DNA of 64,000 nt from Autumnicola patrickiae (lineage in GTDB: Bacteria; Bacteroidota; Bacteroidia; Flavobacteriales; Flavobacteriaceae), in contig NZ_JAVRHM010000001.1 in assembly GCF_031846525.1 (NCBI RefSeq), forward strand, positions 248,001 to 312,000, written 5' to 3'. Made by a program: the position numbers and the translations under genes. This document shows positions 9,465-17,505 of the stretch, piece after piece (position 1 is the stretch's first letter; every line of letters begins with the position of its first letter). A model generated the notes under the pieces. It did not search any database. It worked only from the letters and a program-made list of their open reading frames with translations, and was not told the DNA's origin.

Positions 9465-10403
9465 ATGCAACGAAGCATCAGGGACTATTTTACGATTACA
9501 CTAAAAGGCATGGCTATGGGAGCTGCAGATGTTGTTCCCGGTGTATCTGGCGGGACTATCGCTTTTATTTCAGGAATTTACGAAGAACTTATTGGCACCA
9601 TTGGAGGTGTAAATATTTCTTTGCTTAAAACCTGGAAAAAAGAAGGATTTGCTGCTATGTGGAAAGAATTAAACGGCTCTTTTCTTGTTGCTCTTTTACT
9701 GGGGATTCTAATTAGTATTTTTACCGTGATGCGCCTTACCAACTACCTTTTGGAAGCCCATCCCATTCTTATTTGGTCTTTCTTTTTTGGATTGGTACTT
9801 GCCAGTATCTGGTTTGTAGGAAAACAAATTCCGGAGTGGAATTTGAAAGTAATAGTAGCATTACTTATTGGGGCTTTAATTGCTTTTTACATTGTCTCTC
9901 TTCCTCCAATGGCAGGAAACACCAGTTCACTCTTCTTATTTTTTGCCGGTGCAATAGCCGTCTGCGCCATGATCTTACCTGGCATCTCAGGAGCTTTTAT
10001 CCTACTACTTTTGGGAGCCTACAAGACTGTTAGTGAAGCCGCACATGATTTTGATATAAAAACACTTGCAATTGTCGCTTTAGGCGCTGTTTTCGGGTTA
10101 CTCTCTTTTTCGCGCTTGCTCAAGTGGCTTTTCACCAATTACAGTACAATTACTCTTGCCGTCCTCACTGGTTTTATAGCTGGTTCTCTTAATAAAATCT
10201 GGCCCTGGAAAGAAGTATTGGAAACTGCAACGTATGGTGATAAAGAAGTAATCATGAGGGACGCTTCGGTTTTACCATGGAATTATGATGGGGAATCCAA
10301 CACGCTATTTGCCCTTCTTTTAATGTTAGCAGGTTTTTTAGTGATTTTAGGTCTTGAATATTTCGCCAGCCAAAAACCCCTGAATGCTAATGCAGCAGAC
10401 TAG
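9465..10403 (+). CDS. DUF368 polyprenyl-phosphate transporter-like protein 1
   Basis: A 312-aa multi-pass membrane protein of family DUF368. Two internally similar halves carry the signature loops: MGAADVVPGVSGGTIAFI near residue 20 and MILPGISGAFILLLLG near residue 175. Members of this family have been shown to recycle undecaprenyl phosphate across the inner membrane (PopT), which supplies carrier lipid for peptidoglycan and O-antigen. The start aligns with its paralogue (MQ... in both). It overlaps the next DUF368 gene by 14-20 bases. Confidence 0.9.
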   Translation: MQRSIRDYFTITLKGMAMGAADVVPGVSGGTIAFISGIYEELIGTIGGVNISLLKTWKKEGFAAMWKELNGSFLVALLLGILISIFTVMRLTNYLLEAHPILIWSFFFGLVLASIWFVGKQIPEWNLKVIVALLIGALIAFYIVSLPPMAGNTSSLFLFFAGAIAVCAMILPGISGAFILLLLGAYKTVSEAAHDFDIKTLAIVALGAVFGLLSFSRLLKWLFTNYSTITLAVLTGFIAGSLNKIWPWKEVLETATYGDKEVIMRDASVLPWNYDGESNTLFALLLMLAGFLVILGLEYFASQKPLNANAAD

Positions 10404-11406
10404 GACCTTCACCGATAAATTTTTTCTGGTGCTCAAAGGGCTTGCCATGGGAGCTGCCAATAAGGTTCCCGGAGTATCGGGTGGTGTGGTTGCATTTGTT
10501 GCTGGATTTTATGAAGAGTTTATTTATTCCCTTCAAAAGGTAAATCTTAAAGCTTTTAAACTGCTTATTAGTGGCAGGTTCGGGAGTCTTTTTCAATACA
10601 TAAATGGAAAATTCCTGGGCCTTCTTATCCTGGGAATGCTTATAAGTTACTTTAGTGTATCCAAAATCCTGGACTACCTGATTGTTCATTATGAACTATA
10701 TGTTTGGGCAGCATTTTTCGGGATGATTATTGGCTCTATTTACTATATCAGCAAAGATTTTGAAGAGTGGAGCAAAAGGAGCATTCTTTTTGTTCTGGCG
10801 GGAATTATTCTCGGGGTAGCCATTAGTTTTTTGGAGCCCGCCAAGCAAAACGACAACCTCTGGTTCGTCTTTTTCTGCGGAATAATAAGTGTCTCGGGAA
10901 TGACGTTGCCGGGGCTTTCAGGTTCGTTTATTCTTATTTTACTTGGTAACTACGTGTTGTTACTGGTAGATTCGGTTAATGCGTTGTATGACACCGTTGC
11001 CGATATACTTAGCTGGGATTTCAGTTTCACAAGTAATCAGGAGCGGTTGAGGTTACTGAAGGTATTAATAGTTTTTTCCCTCGGCTCCCTGGCTGGCCTC
11101 GTGTCACTTTCACATTTACTGGGCTTTGTGTTGAAGCATTACAAAAATGACACTTTTGCGGTAATAATTGGCTTTATTACAGGCTCGCTTGGAGTGGTAT
11201 GGCCATGGAAAGAAGAAACTTTTAAGAAAGACAATTTAGGAAAAATTTTGACTGACAGTCAAGGCAATCAAATAGTTGATAATTACGACCGGTATTGGCC
11301 CGATTTTGCACATTTTCAAACCTGGATTGCCATTTTATTTATAGTAGTAGGTATATTTATTGTGCTGGCATTGGCCTGGTATGAGAAAAAAAATAAGAAA
11401 GCATGA
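10390..11406 (+). CDS. DUF368 polyprenyl-phosphate transporter-like protein 2
   Basis: A second, diverged DUF368 membrane protein (338 aa from ATG 10390; an ATG at 10384 would add two residues). It repeats the two signature loops, MGAANKVPGVSGGVVAFV and MTLPGLSGSFILILLG. The shorter start is chosen because it aligns with the MQ start of the upstream copy. It overlaps that gene at its 5' end, and its own stop overlaps the aroE start (ATGA), so the three are tightly coupled. Probably also a C55-P flippase or a partner subunit. Confidence 0.9.
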   Translation: MQQTRTFTDKFFLVLKGLAMGAANKVPGVSGGVVAFVAGFYEEFIYSLQKVNLKAFKLLISGRFGSLFQYINGKFLGLLILGMLISYFSVSKILDYLIVHYELYVWAAFFGMIIGSIYYISKDFEEWSKRSILFVLAGIILGVAISFLEPAKQNDNLWFVFFCGIISVSGMTLPGLSGSFILILLGNYVLLLVDSVNALYDTVADILSWDFSFTSNQERLRLLKVLIVFSLGSLAGLVSLSHLLGFVLKHYKNDTFAVIIGFITGSLGVVWPWKEETFKKDNLGKILTDSQGNQIVDNYDRYWPDFAHFQTWIAILFIVVGIFIVLALAWYEKKNKKA

Positions 11407-12134
11407 AATTATACGGATTACTGGGAAAGAATATCGATTATTCATTCTCCAGAAGCTATTTTTCTGAAAAATTCCGGAAAGAGGCTATTAATGCTGAATA
11501 TAGAAACTTTGATATTCCCGAAATTGACAATTTTGAAGCGGTGATTAAGGAAAATGAGGCTTTAAAAGGTCTAAATGTGACAATTCCTTATAAACAATCG
11601 GTTATGGAGTACCTGGATAGGCTGGATGTTAATGCTGAAGCTATTGGAGCGGTAAATACTATTAAAATTGAAGAAGACAGGAGCCTTACCGGATATAATA
11701 CAGATTACGTAGGATTTTCTGCGGCTATAAAGCCGATGCTTAAAAATGGCAATTATCGTGCTCTAATTCTGGGTACGGGCGGGGCTTCAAAAGCTGTGGC
11801 TTTTGCCTTTCAAAAACTGGGAATAAAGTACCTCTACGTTTCCCGAAATCCGAAGACGGGTCAGATTTCTTATCAGGATCTTGATGAAGAAATCCTTCAG
11901 AAACATAGAATCATTGTTAACACCACGCCTTTAGGTACTTTTCCCAATACTGAAGATCATCCCGACATTCCTTATCAGTATCTGACTCAGGATCATCTTG
12001 CTTACGATTTAATCTACAATCCTTCCACAACGAAATTCATAGAACTGGCGGCAAAAAATGGAGCTACAACCAGTAACGGCCTGCGAATGCTGCAATTACA
12101 GGCAGAAAAAGCCTGGGAAATCTGGAATACCTGA
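11403..12134 (+). CDS. aroE: Shikimate dehydrogenase
   Basis: A 243-aa NADPH-dependent enzyme that reduces 3-dehydroshikimate to shikimate in the chorismate pathway. It has the N-terminal motif YGLLGKNIDYSFS, the catalytic-lysine segment GLNVTIPYKQ, the Asp of GYNTDYVGF, the Rossmann loop LGTGGASKAVAFAF and NTTPLGTFP. It starts within the stop of the second DUF368 gene. It is slightly short for the family (usually about 270), as is common in Bacteroidota. Confidence 0.95.
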   Translation: MKLYGLLGKNIDYSFSRSYFSEKFRKEAINAEYRNFDIPEIDNFEAVIKENEALKGLNVTIPYKQSVMEYLDRLDVNAEAIGAVNTIKIEEDRSLTGYNTDYVGFSAAIKPMLKNGNYRALILGTGGASKAVAFAFQKLGIKYLYVSRNPKTGQISYQDLDEEILQKHRIIVNTTPLGTFPNTEDHPDIPYQYLTQDHLAYDLIYNPSTTKFIELAAKNGATTSNGLRMLQLQAEKAWEIWNT

Positions 12135-12180
12135 TATCCTCTTCATTTTATTCCAAATCATTACAAATAAACTTAATCCC

Positions 12181-12211
12181 TTGCCCATTTTTAGGGGAGT
12201 TGTTATCTTTC
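12181..12211 (+). promoter_or_regulatory. -33/-7 promoter of the DUF349 gene
   Basis: TTG at 12181 and TATCTTTC at 12204, 20 bases apart, fit the Bacteroidota promoter. The longest open frame would begin with TTG 12200, inside the promoter, so ATG 12251 is the real start. Confidence 0.6.
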
Positions 12212-12250
12212 AGGCATAAACAATCACGACGAACGTTAACATTGAAAGAT

Positions 12251-14689
12251 ATGTCTCAAGAAGAAAATGATAAGGAGAAGAAAAATCTTTCCGCCAATAC
12301 TCCCGATACTTCAGAAAGTAAAAATTCAGAAGAAAGAGAGTTAAAGGAAGGTAACAGAACGGCAGCAGATGAAGGTACTGATGAAAATTCATTTTCTGAA
12401 CCTGTTGATAATACAAAAAAAGAACAGCCTGCCAAAAATGGCAATTCTGACGCGTCTGCTTCAGCTGAAGAGAAATCTAAATCTACTGCGGCATCTTCAG
12501 CTTCCGAAGAAAATGACGAAGATGAAAATGATACGGCAGATGCTATAGTACAGGAAAATAAAAAAGAGGAAGACGTGACTGCTGCAAATCCTACTTTTGA
12601 CAGTGATGCGGATGAGCAGGCGAAAAGCCTGGAAGAGAAGGTTAACACTGCAAAGCCTGATGCCATAAAGGCAAATCCCGCTTCTGAAGAAGAAAAACTT
12701 GCGGCAGCCTCTAAAGCTTACGAGTCTGAAAAAAGTAGTGAATCAGACAATGATTCGGCAGATGCTTATGTTCAGGAAAACAAAAAACAGGAAAATATTT
12801 CTGCTACGAACAGTAGTAGCGAGGATAACGGGGAAGACGAAGACCTGGATAGCGATGTAGCAGGCGCCATTGTAAATGAGAACCGCAAAGCTTCTAAAAG
12901 TCACCAGGAGGATGTTGATAATGCTGTTGCTGAAGACAGCGAGGATGAAAGCGCAGTTGAGCGGCATAATATAGAGAAAAAGGACTACCATTCCATGAGT
13001 AAGGAACAGCTAACAGATGAACTGGAAGCTTTACTGAAAAAGGAGAAAGTGCAGGCAATAAAAGATCACGTTACCGAAATAAGAGCGGAATTTAACGCCA
13101 AATTTGACGAAGAGCTGGAAGAGAAAAAAGAAGAATTTCTTGCAGACGGCGGAAATATTATCGACTTCCACTACTCTACTCCCCTTAAAAAAAGGTTTAA
13201 TGATCTTTATTTTGATTATAAAGAGAAGAGAAATCGTTACTACAAGCAACTTAAACAAGACCTGAATCACAACCTAAATAAGCGTCTTGAAATTATCGAG
13301 GAGCTTAAAGGGCTTATAGATGTTGAAGAAAACATCAATACCACTTATAAACATTTTAAAGATTTACAGGATCGATGGAAACTTGCCGGTGCGATCCCGC
13401 GGGACCGGTACAACAACGTTTGGAATACCTACCATCACCACGTAGAGAATTTTTATGATTTTCTTCATCTAAACAGGGAATTTCGTGACCTGGATTTTAA
13501 ACACAACCTGGAGCAAAAACTTAAGGTTATAGATCGTGCAGAAGAGCTGGCTGAGGAAGAAGATGTTAACCGCGCCTTCCGTGAGCTTCAGATGCTCCAT
13601 AAAATGTGGAAAGAAGAATTGGGGCCGGTTGGGAAAGAATATCGTGAAGATATCTGGAACAGGTTTAGTGATGCCACTAAAAAAATCCATGATAAACGGC
13701 AGCAATATTTTAATAATCTCGACCAGGTTTTTGAAAAAAACTGGGAAAAGAAACAGGAGATCATTAATAAGATCAAAGAAATTGCTGAAGAAAATTACAA
13801 CAACCATAACAAATGGCAACAAAAGATCAAGGATCTTGAAGCTTTAAGAGAAGAATTTTTTAAAGCCGGAAAAGTTCCAAGAGCTAAAAATGAAGAAACC
13901 TGGAGCGAATTTAAACAGAGCGTTCGCAAGTTTAACCGGAACAAGAACAATTTCTACAAAGATTTAAAAAAGCAGCAATACGACAATCTTGAGAAAAAGC
14001 GAGAGCTTATTAAAATTGCCGATGACAATAAAGACAGTGACGATTTTAAGACTGTCACTCCTTTAATGAAGAAAATTCAGGCAGAATGGAAAACAATTGG
14101 CCATGTCCCCAGAAAGGACAGCGATAAGGTCTGGAAGCAGTTTAAAGCTGCATGTAATCATTATTTTGACAGGTTGCATGCCAGCAAAAACGAAGAAAAT
14201 AAAGAGGAAACTGAAGCTTTTGATCAGAAAAAGGAGATTCTGGATAAATTAAAAGCCCTGGAACTTTCCGGTAATAAAGAAGACGATCTGGCAAAAATTA
14301 AGGAGCAGATAGCTGCCTGGAAAAATGTTGGTAGAGTGCCTTACAGCAAGCGTTTTATTGAAGGGAAATTTAATAAAGTTCTGGATCAATTATTCGGGAA
14401 ACTGGATGTGAACCGTACCAAAGCTGAAATGATGAAGTACGAGAACAAGATCCAGGCGCTGAATGATGCAGATGACGAGAAAAAGATAAGGAATGAGCAT
14501 TATTTCCTTACAAAGAAAATAGAAGAGACTACTGCCGAAATAAGACAGCTGGAGAATAACCTTCAGTTCTTTTCTAATGTAGATGAAGATAATCCTTTGG
14601 TCCAGGATGTGCATAAAAATATTAACGATCACAAAGCACAACTTGAGGTCTGGAAAAAGAAATTGAAGAAAGTAAAGTCTTTGTATTAA
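12251..14689 (+). CDS. DUF349-repeat protein with acidic N-terminal region
   Basis: An 812-aa, very charged cytoplasmic protein. Residues 1 to about 240 are a low-complexity acidic, Ser/Ala-rich region that holds three copies of a unit like ADAIVQENKK (near 12538, 12760 and 12862). The rest is a chain of about five DUF349 helical units, recognisable by the W-K-x-x-G-x-(V/I)-P-R spacing (DRWKLAGAIPRDRYNNVW, EWKTIGHVPRKDSDKVW, AWKNVGRVPYSKRF). A C-terminal coiled coil of about 80 residues ends the protein. The function of DUF349 is not established here. The ATG at 12251 follows a promoter and an AAAG leader. Confidence 0.85.
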   Translation: MSQEENDKEKKNLSANTPDTSESKNSEERELKEGNRTAADEGTDENSFSEPVDNTKKEQPAKNGNSDASASAEEKSKSTAASSASEENDEDENDTADAIVQENKKEEDVTAANPTFDSDADEQAKSLEEKVNTAKPDAIKANPASEEEKLAAASKAYESEKSSESDNDSADAYVQENKKQENISATNSSSEDNGEDEDLDSDVAGAIVNENRKASKSHQEDVDNAVAEDSEDESAVERHNIEKKDYHSMSKEQLTDELEALLKKEKVQAIKDHVTEIRAEFNAKFDEELEEKKEEFLADGGNIIDFHYSTPLKKRFNDLYFDYKEKRNRYYKQLKQDLNHNLNKRLEIIEELKGLIDVEENINTTYKHFKDLQDRWKLAGAIPRDRYNNVWNTYHHHVENFYDFLHLNREFRDLDFKHNLEQKLKVIDRAEELAEEEDVNRAFRELQMLHKMWKEELGPVGKEYREDIWNRFSDATKKIHDKRQQYFNNLDQVFEKNWEKKQEIINKIKEIAEENYNNHNKWQQKIKDLEALREEFFKAGKVPRAKNEETWSEFKQSVRKFNRNKNNFYKDLKKQQYDNLEKKRELIKIADDNKDSDDFKTVTPLMKKIQAEWKTIGHVPRKDSDKVWKQFKAACNHYFDRLHASKNEENKEETEAFDQKKEILDKLKALELSGNKEDDLAKIKEQIAAWKNVGRVPYSKRFIEGKFNKVLDQLFGKLDVNRTKAEMMKYENKIQALNDADDEKKIRNEHYFLTKKIEETTAEIRQLENNLQFFSNVDEDNPLVQDVHKNINDHKAQLEVWKKKLKKVKSLY

Positions 14690-14715
14690 AAGTTCGGAGT
14701 TTAAACTAAAAAATA

Positions 14716-14752
14716 GAAACCCAGGGATTAAAAATCGCTGGGTTTCTTATTT
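14716..14752 (+). terminator. Terminator of the DUF349 gene
   Basis: GAAACCCAG at 14716 pairs with CTGGGTTTC at 14738, followed by TTATTTT. It is 27 bases after the stop and faces the convergent mazG gene. Confidence 0.75.
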
Positions 14753-14788
14753 TACATTAACTCTTTAGCTAAACTCTTCACTTTTCAC

Positions 14789-15562
14789 CTAAAGCTTCTT
14801 CGCTTCATTCCAGAACACATCCATTTCGGCAAGGGTCATATCTTTAAGTGCCCGGTTATTTTCTTTTGCTTTCTCCTCCAGATACTGAAAGCGTTTAATA
14901 AACTTCTTATTGGTTCTTTCAAGGGCATTTTCTGGGTTGACGTTCAGAAAACGTGCATAATTGATCATCGAGAATAAAACATCGCCAAATTCGGCTTCTA
15001 TTTCATCTTTATTGTTGGACTTCACTTCATGCTGAAGTTCTCCCAATTCCTCCTGAAGTTTTTCAAAAACCTGTTCAGGTTCTTCCCAATCAAATCCAAC
15101 TCCGGCCACTTTATCCTGTATCCGGTTAGCCTTAACAATGGCCGGCAGTGAACGCGGAACGCCTTCGAGCACACTTTTTTTTCCTTCTTTCAGTTTAAGA
15201 TTTTCCCAGTTCCTTTTCACCTCTTCCTCATCGGCTACTTCTACATCCCCATATATATGTGGATGTCGGGAAATTAACTTGTCGCAAATAGAGTTAGCCA
15301 CATCTGCAATATCAAAATCTTCCGTTTCGCTACCAATTTTCGCATAAAATACGAGGTGCAGTAAAACATCCCCCAGCTCCTTTTTGACCTCATCCATATC
15401 CTTATCCAGAATGGCATCTCCAAGCTCATAGGTTTCCTCAATGGTTAGATGTCGCAGCGATTCCATCGTTTGCTTGCGGTCCCAAGGACATTTATCCCTT
15501 AATTCATCCATTATATCCAGAAGACGGTCAAACGCCTTTAATTGCTCTTCTCTTGAATTCAT
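14789..15562 (-). CDS. mazG: Nucleoside triphosphate pyrophosphohydrolase MazG
   Basis: A 257-aa house-cleaning enzyme that hydrolyses NTPs/dNTPs to NMP and pyrophosphate. It has two MazG domains; the metal-binding motifs are TIEETYELGDAI with VKKELGDVLLHLVFYA in the first half, and ELGELQHEV with AEFGDVLFSMINYARF in the second. Length matches the long (two-domain) family form. It stands alone on the minus strand. Confidence 0.95.
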   Translation of the reverse strand: MNSREEQLKAFDRLLDIMDELRDKCPWDRKQTMESLRHLTIEETYELGDAILDKDMDEVKKELGDVLLHLVFYAKIGSETEDFDIADVANSICDKLISRHPHIYGDVEVADEEEVKRNWENLKLKEGKKSVLEGVPRSLPAIVKANRIQDKVAGVGFDWEEPEQVFEKLQEELGELQHEVKSNNKDEIEAEFGDVLFSMINYARFLNVNPENALERTNKKFIKRFQYLEEKAKENNRALKDMTLAEMDVFWNEAKKL

Positions 15563-15681
15563 TGTAAATTTTCAGCTTTTCACAAAAATACAAGATAAAA
15601 GAAAGAGACGCTAAAGAAGATTCGGGGAAAAATTTGCGAAATCTGAGATAACAAAAGCTAAGATCCTTAACAAAACCAGGA

Positions 15682-16101
15682 TCACATTTTTTTGTACTTG
15701 TACAGGCAGGCTTCTGTACAACCTATACCTCTCAAGATCAGCTCTTTTTCGGTAAGTGAGTACACTACACGATTCCAGACCTCATGCCCCTCCTCCAATT
15801 CTTCACAGGTGTAAGTTAAAGTAAGATTATCACCATCTACAGTATATTCCCCTTCAGTACAGTTTTCATAAAAATCTGAAGTAAAAGTTCCCTCATTAGT
15901 AAAGGTGTAAGAGCTCCCATCTTCCACAGCTTGCCAGGAAGTTTCGCCACCAGGACTTACATAAGATTCTGAAAGTTTCCAGGTACCCACGAGGTTTGTA
16001 GTTGTTAAATCTAAAACCTTTAATTGTTCCTTATCATCAGATTCACATCCGGAAAAAAGAAAAAGTAAAAGCAGGGCGATTAATTGAAGAATTAATTTCA
16101 T
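15682..16101 (-). CDS. Lipocalin-like lipoprotein
   Basis: A 139-aa secreted lipoprotein: hydrophobic signal, lipobox ending FSGC, then ESDDKE, an acidic surface-export-like stretch. The mature part begins with LVGTWKLSESYV and holds a YTFTNEGTFTSDFYENCTEG region, the pattern of the small lipocalin-like domain common in Bacteroidota. Four Cys in the mature part may form disulfides. Ligand unknown. A similar protein is encoded at 46568. Confidence 0.75.
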   Translation of the reverse strand: MKLILQLIALLLLFLFSGCESDDKEQLKVLDLTTTNLVGTWKLSESYVSPGGETSWQAVEDGSSYTFTNEGTFTSDFYENCTEGEYTVDGDNLTLTYTCEELEEGHEVWNRVVYSLTEKELILRGIGCTEACLYKYKKM

Positions 16102-16234
16102 GATGTATTGTTTTCTTATAGATGTAAAATATATAAGAAGGTTGCGTGCGGTAAAGAAGAAATTTTCTGTAATGACCTAAGAAAGCGTAAAGGCAGAAAA
16201 AAGAGCAGAGAGAAGAGACTACACTTTTTTTCAG

Positions 16235-16253
16235 GATCGATAATTGTCATTTT
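16235..16253 (-). repeat. Interspersed repeat copy a
   Basis: Read on minus it is AAAATGACAATTATCGATC, an exact match to the family core. It is the left member of an inverted pair with copy b. Confidence 0.8.
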
Positions 16254-16395
16254 GGAAGCATGGTCCCTTTACACTGCTTTAGGAGCCGCAAAGTGATTCT
16301 GTGAATGTTCTGAAGCAAAGAATATCCCCTAATTCCCCAGTTTTCAAGCTCCCGCAGAAAGCGCTGATGTTCGCAGGTCCTAAAGAGCAGGCTGG

Positions 16396-16413
16396 AAATG
16401 GCAATTATCGACC
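16396..16413 (+). repeat. Interspersed repeat copy b
   Basis: AAATGGCAATTATCGACC, one base shorter at the A-run and with GACC for GATC. It is the right member of the inverted pair with copy a. Confidence 0.8.
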
Positions 16414-16544
16414 TTCAGCAGATTTCTGAAGAATAACCTTTAATTAGCCAATGAGTTTGTGCTCCCGAAGATAAAAAATTACATAAACAAAAGCTTTTAA
16501 CTTCAGTTGATCTACAGGTTGCTTTTACTTTGGGATATACATAC

Positions 16545-16576
16545 AAAAAAAAGCTCCTTAGTTTCCTAAGGAGCTT
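16545..16576 (-). terminator. Terminator of tRNA-His
   Basis: On minus: AAGCTCCTTAG, a four-base loop, CTAAGGAGCTT, then a run of eight T. It begins six bases after the 3' end of the tRNA gene. Confidence 0.9.
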
Positions 16577-16582
16577 CTAAAG

Positions 16583-16656
16583 GGTGGAAGACCGGGTTCG
16601 AACCGGCGACCTCCTGAACCACAATCAGGCGCTCTAACCAGCTGAGCTACAACCAC
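16583..16656 (-). tRNA. tRNA-His (GTG)
   Basis: A 74-base cloverleaf on minus: D arm GCTC...GAGC, anticodon stem CCTGA/TCAGG around loop TTGTGGT (anticodon GTG), T arm with TTCGAAC, discriminator C73. A G at 16657 supplies the extra G-1 opposite C73 that is typical of tRNA-His. CCA is not encoded. The acceptor stem has two adjacent T-T mismatches (5-68 and 6-67). Confidence 0.95.
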
Positions 16657-16718
16657 CATTTTAATTGCGGTTGCAAATGTAAGTTATTTCTATAATTTCC
16701 CAAAGAAAAAAATAATAA

Positions 16719-17435
16719 TTATATGAGGTCAAATACCGAATCTACTGCCACATGCCGCTCTACCATGTAGCCTTCAGCATGTTCTGTATTAATAAGTCTG
16801 CCCAAATCCCTTGCCCGATATGTAATACTTTCTAAAAAGTTACTGCTGGAGATAGGTGTCTGAGGTTCTTTACTTTCCTCATCAAAAAACTGGGTTTTAT
16901 AAGCTTTGACAGCTGCCATTTTTGTATCCATGTAACCTGAAATATCCACCACAAAATCTGGTTCCAGGTTCTTCCACTGGATGTAGTGAAAAACATGCTT
17001 TGGTCGCCAGGCTTCCTGTTTTACTTTTTCATGAAAAGTTTCAATTTTTCTCAATCCACTTAAAAAACAGGCGTCACTGACTAATTTTGCTCCTTTACCA
17101 TGGTCGATATGCCGGTCTTCAACAGCGTTACATAATATAATGTCTGGGCGGTATTTCCGTAAAATTTTGATAATCTCCAGCTGATGGGATGTATTGTTCA
17201 CAAAAAAGCCATCACTAAATTCCAGGTTATGACGCATCTTTACTCCCAGAATTTTAGCTGCATCTGCCGCTTCTTTATCCCTTGTCTCTGCAGTACCACG
17301 GGTGCCCAGTTCTCCCCTGGTTAAATCCAGGATCCCAACTTTTTTTCCCCGATCTACTTCTTTTGCTATAGTTCCCGCACAACTAAGTTCTACATCATCG
17401 GGGTGTGATCCTATAGCCAATATATCTAATTTCAT
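16719..17435 (-). CDS. bshB1: Bacillithiol biosynthesis deacetylase BshB1
   Basis: A 238-aa LmbE/PIG-L zinc deacetylase that removes acetate from GlcNAc-malate to give GlcN-malate, the second step of bacillithiol synthesis. The zinc/catalytic motif is near the N-terminus (GSHPDDVELSCAGT) and the distal His is in EDRHIDHGKG. TRGELGTRGT and the C-terminal SYRAR-like segment fit BshB1 rather than generic PIG-L. It sits 70 bases after the trans-sulfuration-type gene on the same strand, possibly in one operon. bshC is about 40 kb away in this window. Confidence 0.93.
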   Translation of the reverse strand: MKLDILAIGSHPDDVELSCAGTIAKEVDRGKKVGILDLTRGELGTRGTAETRDKEAADAAKILGVKMRHNLEFSDGFFVNNTSHQLEIIKILRKYRPDIILCNAVEDRHIDHGKGAKLVSDACFLSGLRKIETFHEKVKQEAWRPKHVFHYIQWKNLEPDFVVDISGYMDTKMAAVKAYKTQFFDEESKEPQTPISSSNFLESITYRARDLGRLINTEHAEGYMVERHVAVDSVFDLI

Positions 17436-17505
17436 TTTTCTTCTTTACTACTTAAGCCAATGCTTTATTAATTTATTATACGATGCCGATTATCTTCAGC
17501 CTCAT

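Larger units (their letters stand above)
16102..16544. other. Long intergenic region with inverted repeat pair
   Basis: Some 440 bases without a convincing gene. A 62-codon frame at 16108-16296 is Lys/Arg-rich without homology and crosses a repeat copy, so it is not called. The region holds two inverted copies of the interspersed repeat (16235-16253 and 16396-16413) with a partial inner dyad between them. Confidence 0.7.

Noticed and set aside
12256..12666. A minus-strand Ser/Phe-rich frame of 136 codons
   Set aside because: Antisense shadow of the acidic repeat region of the DUF349 protein.
16108..16296. A 62-codon frame rich in Lys and Arg
   Set aside because: It crosses repeat copy a, has no domain, no promoter and no family-like pattern; probably chance.
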